Below, in pieces: positions 5,226-7,229 of a DNA stretch of 7,229 nt. The stretch spans positions 1 to 7,229 of the forward strand of contig JACCZJ010000085.1 in the NCBI GenBank assembly GCA_013696065.1, read 5' to 3'. This DNA is from Nocardioidaceae bacterium (lineage in GTDB: Bacteria; Actinomycetota; Actinomycetes; Propionibacteriales; Nocardioidaceae). The notes under the pieces are model-generated. The model did no database searches. It was not told the origin of the DNA and saw only the letters and a program-made list of their open reading frames with translations. A program made the position numbers and the translations under genes. Every line of letters begins with the position of its first letter. The stretch's first letter is position 1.

Positions 5226-6275
5226 TCAGATCATTCCGACCTCGGCCAGCAGCTCCTGCGTGGCTTGGAGGTCGTCCAGGTCTGACAGGTCGATCTTCGG
5301 ACCCTTGATGGAGCTGAGTGGCGGCACGCCCTCGGCGGCGTCGATGCCTGCGACGAGGGGGTACTCGAATGTGGTCGTGGCGAAGAACTGCTGGCCCTCG
5401 TCGCTGAGCAGGTAGGTCACGAACTCTTCGGCCGCCTCTAAGTCGTCGCTGCCCTCGAGGATTCCCACCCCGGCGACGTTGATGAGCGACGACGGGTCCC
5501 CTGGCTCGGCAAAAGCCATCTGGGTGTTGAGGGGCGTGTCCCCCGCCTCTGCCTGGCGCTCGAAGAGGTAGTAGTGATTGACCAGGCCGAGGGAGATCTC
5601 GCCGGCCTCGACAGCGTCGAGCGTCACGCCGTTGTCCTCGTAGACCTTGCCGTTCTGTTTCAGCCCGATGAGGAACTCGCGGGTCTTCTCCTCCCCAGCG
5701 AGCACCCGCATGGCGGTGACGAAGGACTGGAAGGACGCGTTGGTGGGCGCGTAGCCGACCTTGCCCGCCCACTCGGGACCAGTCAGCTCGTACACGCTCT
5801 TGGGCGGCTCGACCTCGTCAGGGTTGTAGACGAACACCCGAGCCCGCCCGGACACTCCAACCCAAGTCGAGTCAGTCGCGCGGTACTTGGGGTCGACAGC
5901 GCTGATCAGGTCGTCCGGCAGCTTGGTGAACAGGCCTTCTTTGCTCAACGCACCCAAAGCGCCGCCGTCTTGCGAATAGAAGACATCAGCGCTTGTGCTG
6001 TCGCCTTCTTCGAGCAGCTGGGCGGCGAGCTCTGGCGTCTCGGCATAACGCACCTCGACTTCGAGGCCGCTGGAGTCCTCGAAGTCCGTGATCAAATCAG
6101 CCACCAGGCTCTCTGCCCTGCCGCTGTAGATGGTCAGGTCCGCATCTCCCGATCCTCCACCGATGGCTCCGCAGCCCGCGACGCCAAACGTTAAGAGCGG
6201 GATGCCGATGAGTGCGACGGTACGGCGCGCGCCGATGAGGCGCGCGAAGATCGAGCTGGACAAGACACTCCCCAT
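5226..6275 (-). CDS. fbpA: iron-binding lipoprotein of the ferric ABC transporter (FbpA-like)
   Basis: A 349-residue extracytoplasmic solute-binding protein that would deliver Fe(III) to the permease. The N-terminus has a basic region (GARR), a hydrophobic stretch and a lipobox VAGC with the lipid-modified Cys at residue 35. The mature protein starts with a Gly/Ser linker, then TIYSGR.ESLV, the hallmark strand of FbpA/AfuA/IdiA proteins. A paired Tyr (NHYYLFE, residues 235-236) matches the iron-coordinating tyrosines. FVYNPD and the SDEGQQFFA helix are also family features. ATG 6275 is the listed start but has no ribosome site. TTG 6263, four codons later, is preceded by GGGGAG at a 4-base spacing and still gives a full signal peptide, so it is a real alternative. 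First gene of the operon, controlled from the iron box at 6310-6328. Confidence 0.9.
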   Translation of the reverse strand: MGSVLSSSIFARLIGARRTVALIGIPLLTFGVAGCGAIGGGSGDADLTIYSGRAESLVADLITDFEDSSGLEVEVRYAETPELAAQLLEEGDSTSADVFYSQDGGALGALSKEGLFTKLPDDLISAVDPKYRATDSTWVGVSGRARVFVYNPDEVEPPKSVYELTGPEWAGKVGYAPTNASFQSFVTAMRVLAGEEKTREFLIGLKQNGKVYEDNGVTLDAVEAGEISLGLVNHYYLFERQAEAGDTPLNTQMAFAEPGDPSSLINVAGVGILEGSDDLEAAEEFVTYLLSDEGQQFFATTTFEYPLVAGIDAAEGVPPLSSIKGPKIDLSDLDDLQATQELLAEVGMI

Positions 6276-6309
6276 GAGCCGAACGTGATTGGTTGCTCCA
6301 GACCGTTTG

Positions 6310-6328
6310 TTAGGTCAGCCTTACCTTA
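6310..6328 (-). promoter_or_regulatory. IdeR/DtxR iron box controlling fbpABC
   Basis: On the plus strand the site reads TTAGGTCAGCCTTACCTTA, matching the DtxR/IdeR consensus TTAGGTTAGCCTAACCTAA at 16 of 19 positions by eye. It begins immediately after the metallophosphoesterase stop codon (6331-6329) and is centred 44 bases upstream of the fbpA ATG. On the minus strand TAAGGT (6328-6323) could be the -10 box, with a weak TGCACC 17 bases further up (6351-6346). Iron-loaded repressor bound here would then cover the promoter. In actinobacteria this site type represses iron uptake genes when iron is plentiful, which fits the downstream operon. Confidence 0.8.
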
Positions 6329-6853
6329 TCAGCGAGGCCCAAGGCGGTGCAGCGTGACGTCACTCAAGGCGCCACCACGCACCATGGCGGACATGTAGGT
6401 GCAGTGGGGTTGGCGGCGCCGGTCTGTCGGAGAGCCCGGATTGAGCAGCCGCATGCCGCTCGGGGCTGTGGCGTCCCAGGGGATGTGGCTGTGCCCGAAG
6501 ACCAGCACGTCCTCCCCGGCATACAACCGTGAACACCGCTGTTCCCGCCCGGCCGCGTCACCGGTCTCGTGTACGACGGCGAAGCGCACGCCGCCAAGCT
6601 CCACCCGCGCCACCTCGGGAAGACGGGTCCGCAACTCCCCGAAGTCGTTGTTGCCATAGACAGCCACCAGCCGTCGCGCTCTTGCCTCGAGGGCATCGAG
6701 CAGGTCCACGCCGATCCAGTCGCCAGCATGGAAGACGACATCCGCCTCGTCTACGGCCGCCCACAGCTCGGGCGGCAGATCTCGCGCCCGCTTGGGCACA
6801 TGCGTGTCAGCCATCAACAGCAACCGCAGCGCCACGCCCGAAACCTCGCTCAT
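6329..6853 (-). CDS. metallophosphoesterase, YfcE/MJ0936-type
   Basis: A 174-residue soluble calcineurin-like phosphoesterase with the full metal-binding set: D16-T-H18, H42-A-G-D45, G67-N-N-D70, His95 in VVHETG, and GHSH (120-123). The late LLNPGSPTDRR block is typical of the YfcE/MJ0936 subgroup of two-metal phosphodiesterases. The natural substrate of these enzymes is usually unknown. Length is normal. ATG 6853 is supported by a TAGCCT box 6 bases upstream, indicating leaderless translation. The gene ends directly against the iron box of the fbp operon, 53 bases before the fbpA ATG. Readthrough into fbpA is possible, but the box implies that fbpA has its own promoter. No functional link to iron uptake is visible. 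Confidence 0.88.
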   Translation of the reverse strand: MSEVSGVALRLLLMADTHVPKRARDLPPELWAAVDEADVVFHAGDWIGVDLLDALEARARRLVAVYGNNDFGELRTRLPEVARVELGGVRFAVVHETGDAAGREQRCSRLYAGEDVLVFGHSHIPWDATAPSGMRLLNPGSPTDRRRQPHCTYMSAMVRGGALSDVTLHRLGPR

Positions 6854-6859
6854 GCCGAG

Positions 6860-6865
6860 AGGCTA
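6860..6865 (-). promoter_or_regulatory. -10 box placed for leaderless metallophosphoesterase mRNA
   Basis: TAGCCT on the minus strand fits TANNNT and ends 6 bases before ATG 6853. There is no ribosome site in the 20 bases before the ATG. A recognisable -35 is not seen at 17-18 bases. Confidence 0.5.
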
Positions 6866-6934
6866 TCTACGGTCCGTGGCGGCACTTTCGTGACTGCACG
6901 ATTTTTCACGCATCTGGGCCGCTTGAGTTCAGGA

Positions 6935-6954
6935 GGTCAAGGCCGAAATTGACC
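6935..6954. promoter_or_regulatory. inverted repeat between divergent genes, possible operator
   Basis: GGTCAA (6935-6940) and TTGACC (6949-6954) are perfect 6-base arms separated by 8 bases. They lie between the metallophosphoesterase and kinase starts. Each TTGACC also resembles a -35 element, one on each strand, but neither has a good -10 at the right distance. Could be a repressor site or chance. Confidence 0.25.
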
Positions 6955-7004
6955 GCGCTTCCATGCACGTGAACGAAATCTGCACCAGGGCGCGCCGGGG
7001 TTTA

Positions 7005-7010
7005 TAGGCT
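7005..7010 (+). promoter_or_regulatory. -10 box placed for leaderless kinase mRNA
   Basis: TAGGCT fits TANNNT and is followed by exactly 6 bases before ATG 7017. A weak TGCACC lies 18 bases upstream (6981-6986). There is no clear ribosome site between the box and the ATG. Confidence 0.5.
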
Positions 7011-7016
7011 GAGCGT

Positions 7017-7229
7017 ATGACGGCAAGGCCCTCCGCAACCGCGATCGCCCATGCGTTGCTGCCGCACCTGAAACGACGTGTCAGTGAGAGGCCACGCTTC
7101 CTGTTGGGCCTGGCAGGGCCTCCCGGCGCCGGGAAGTCCGATCTCGCCAACGCTCTAGCGGCGGTCTTCGAACGCGACTCACGCGCCGGCACCGCAGTCG
7201 TCGTCGGCATGGATGGCTTCCATCTCCAC
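7017..7229 (+). CDS. P-loop kinase of the uridine kinase / pantothenate kinase-like group, C-terminus cut by window edge
   Basis: The first 71 codons of a cytoplasmic nucleoside/nucleotide-kinase-family protein. A helical lead (about residues 8-22) is followed by strand FLLGLAG and a Walker A loop GPPGAGKS (34-41). The VVVGMDGFHLH stretch at the cut end matches the M-D-G-F-H block that carries the catalytic/substrate-binding Asp in this group (YggC-like proteins, uridine kinase, pantothenate kinase relatives). The residue after GKS is Asp, where Thr is more usual. The substrate cannot be told from this fragment. ATG 7017 is supported by the TAGGCT box 6 bases upstream. The gene is divergent from the metallophosphoesterase, with 163 bases between the starts. 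Confidence 0.75.
   Translation, partial: MTARPSATAIAHALLPHLKRRVSERPRFLLGLAGPPGAGKSDLANALAAVFERDSRAGTAVVVGMDGFHLH

Noticed and set aside
6354..6363. Perfect 10-base palindrome GTGACGTCAC upstream of the iron box
   Set aside because: It lies inside the metallophosphoesterase coding sequence (SDVTLHR region) and does not extend beyond 10 bases. It matches no operator I would expect here and is likely to be chance.

Overview
The window comes from a high-GC actinobacterium. The evidence is pervasive G/C at third codon positions, TANNNT -10 boxes placed for leaderless transcription, a DtxR/IdeR-type iron box, a GlxR/CRP-type palindrome, a ZAS-type anti-sigma factor and a DUF2277 gene. The genus cannot be fixed from the sequence, although a Nocardioides-like lineage would fit.

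Layout from left to right. Positions 1-687 (minus) hold the N-terminal 229 codons of a Tat-exported, glycoside-hydrolase-like protein that runs off the left edge. A 426-base non-coding stretch (688-1113) follows, with a near-perfect CRP/GlxR palindrome. Positions 1114-2199 (plus) are one open frame that does not behave as one gene. Its first ~99 codons are a low-molecular-weight protein tyrosine phosphatase (LMW-PTP). Next come ~105 bases whose real coding signal lies in another frame and is the last ~34 residues of an ECF sigma factor. From 1513 there is an intact zinc-binding, membrane-spanning anti-sigma factor. The simplest reading is a deletion (or assembly chimera) that joined the front of a phosphatase gene to the tail of a sigma/anti-sigma operon. 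A leaderless DUF2277 gene (2251-2535) follows and converges, tail to tail, on the next operon.

Positions 6328-2520 (minus) are a complete ferric iron uptake operon: IdeR-type box, FbpA-like lipoprotein, FbpB-like fused permease and FbpC-like ATPase. The lipoprotein would capture Fe(III) outside the membrane, the 12-helix permease would carry it across, and the ATPase would drive the cycle. Iron-loaded IdeR/DtxR would shut the operon off. The permease and ATPase genes overlap as GTGA. The permease frame has no ATG or GTG near its apparent beginning and may start at CTG.

Upstream of the operon is a leaderless YfcE/MJ0936-type metallophosphoesterase (6329-6853, minus). Divergent from it is the first 71 codons of a uridine-kinase/pantothenate-kinase-like P-loop kinase (from 7017, plus), cut by the right edge.

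Most of the window is ordinary actinobacterial housekeeping and iron uptake. I see no mobile element, CRISPR array, tRNA or rRNA, and no convincing intrinsic terminator. The unusual part is the phosphatase / sigma-remnant / anti-sigma junction near 1411. A secondary pattern is three genes in which a TANNNT box sits exactly six bases before the ATG.
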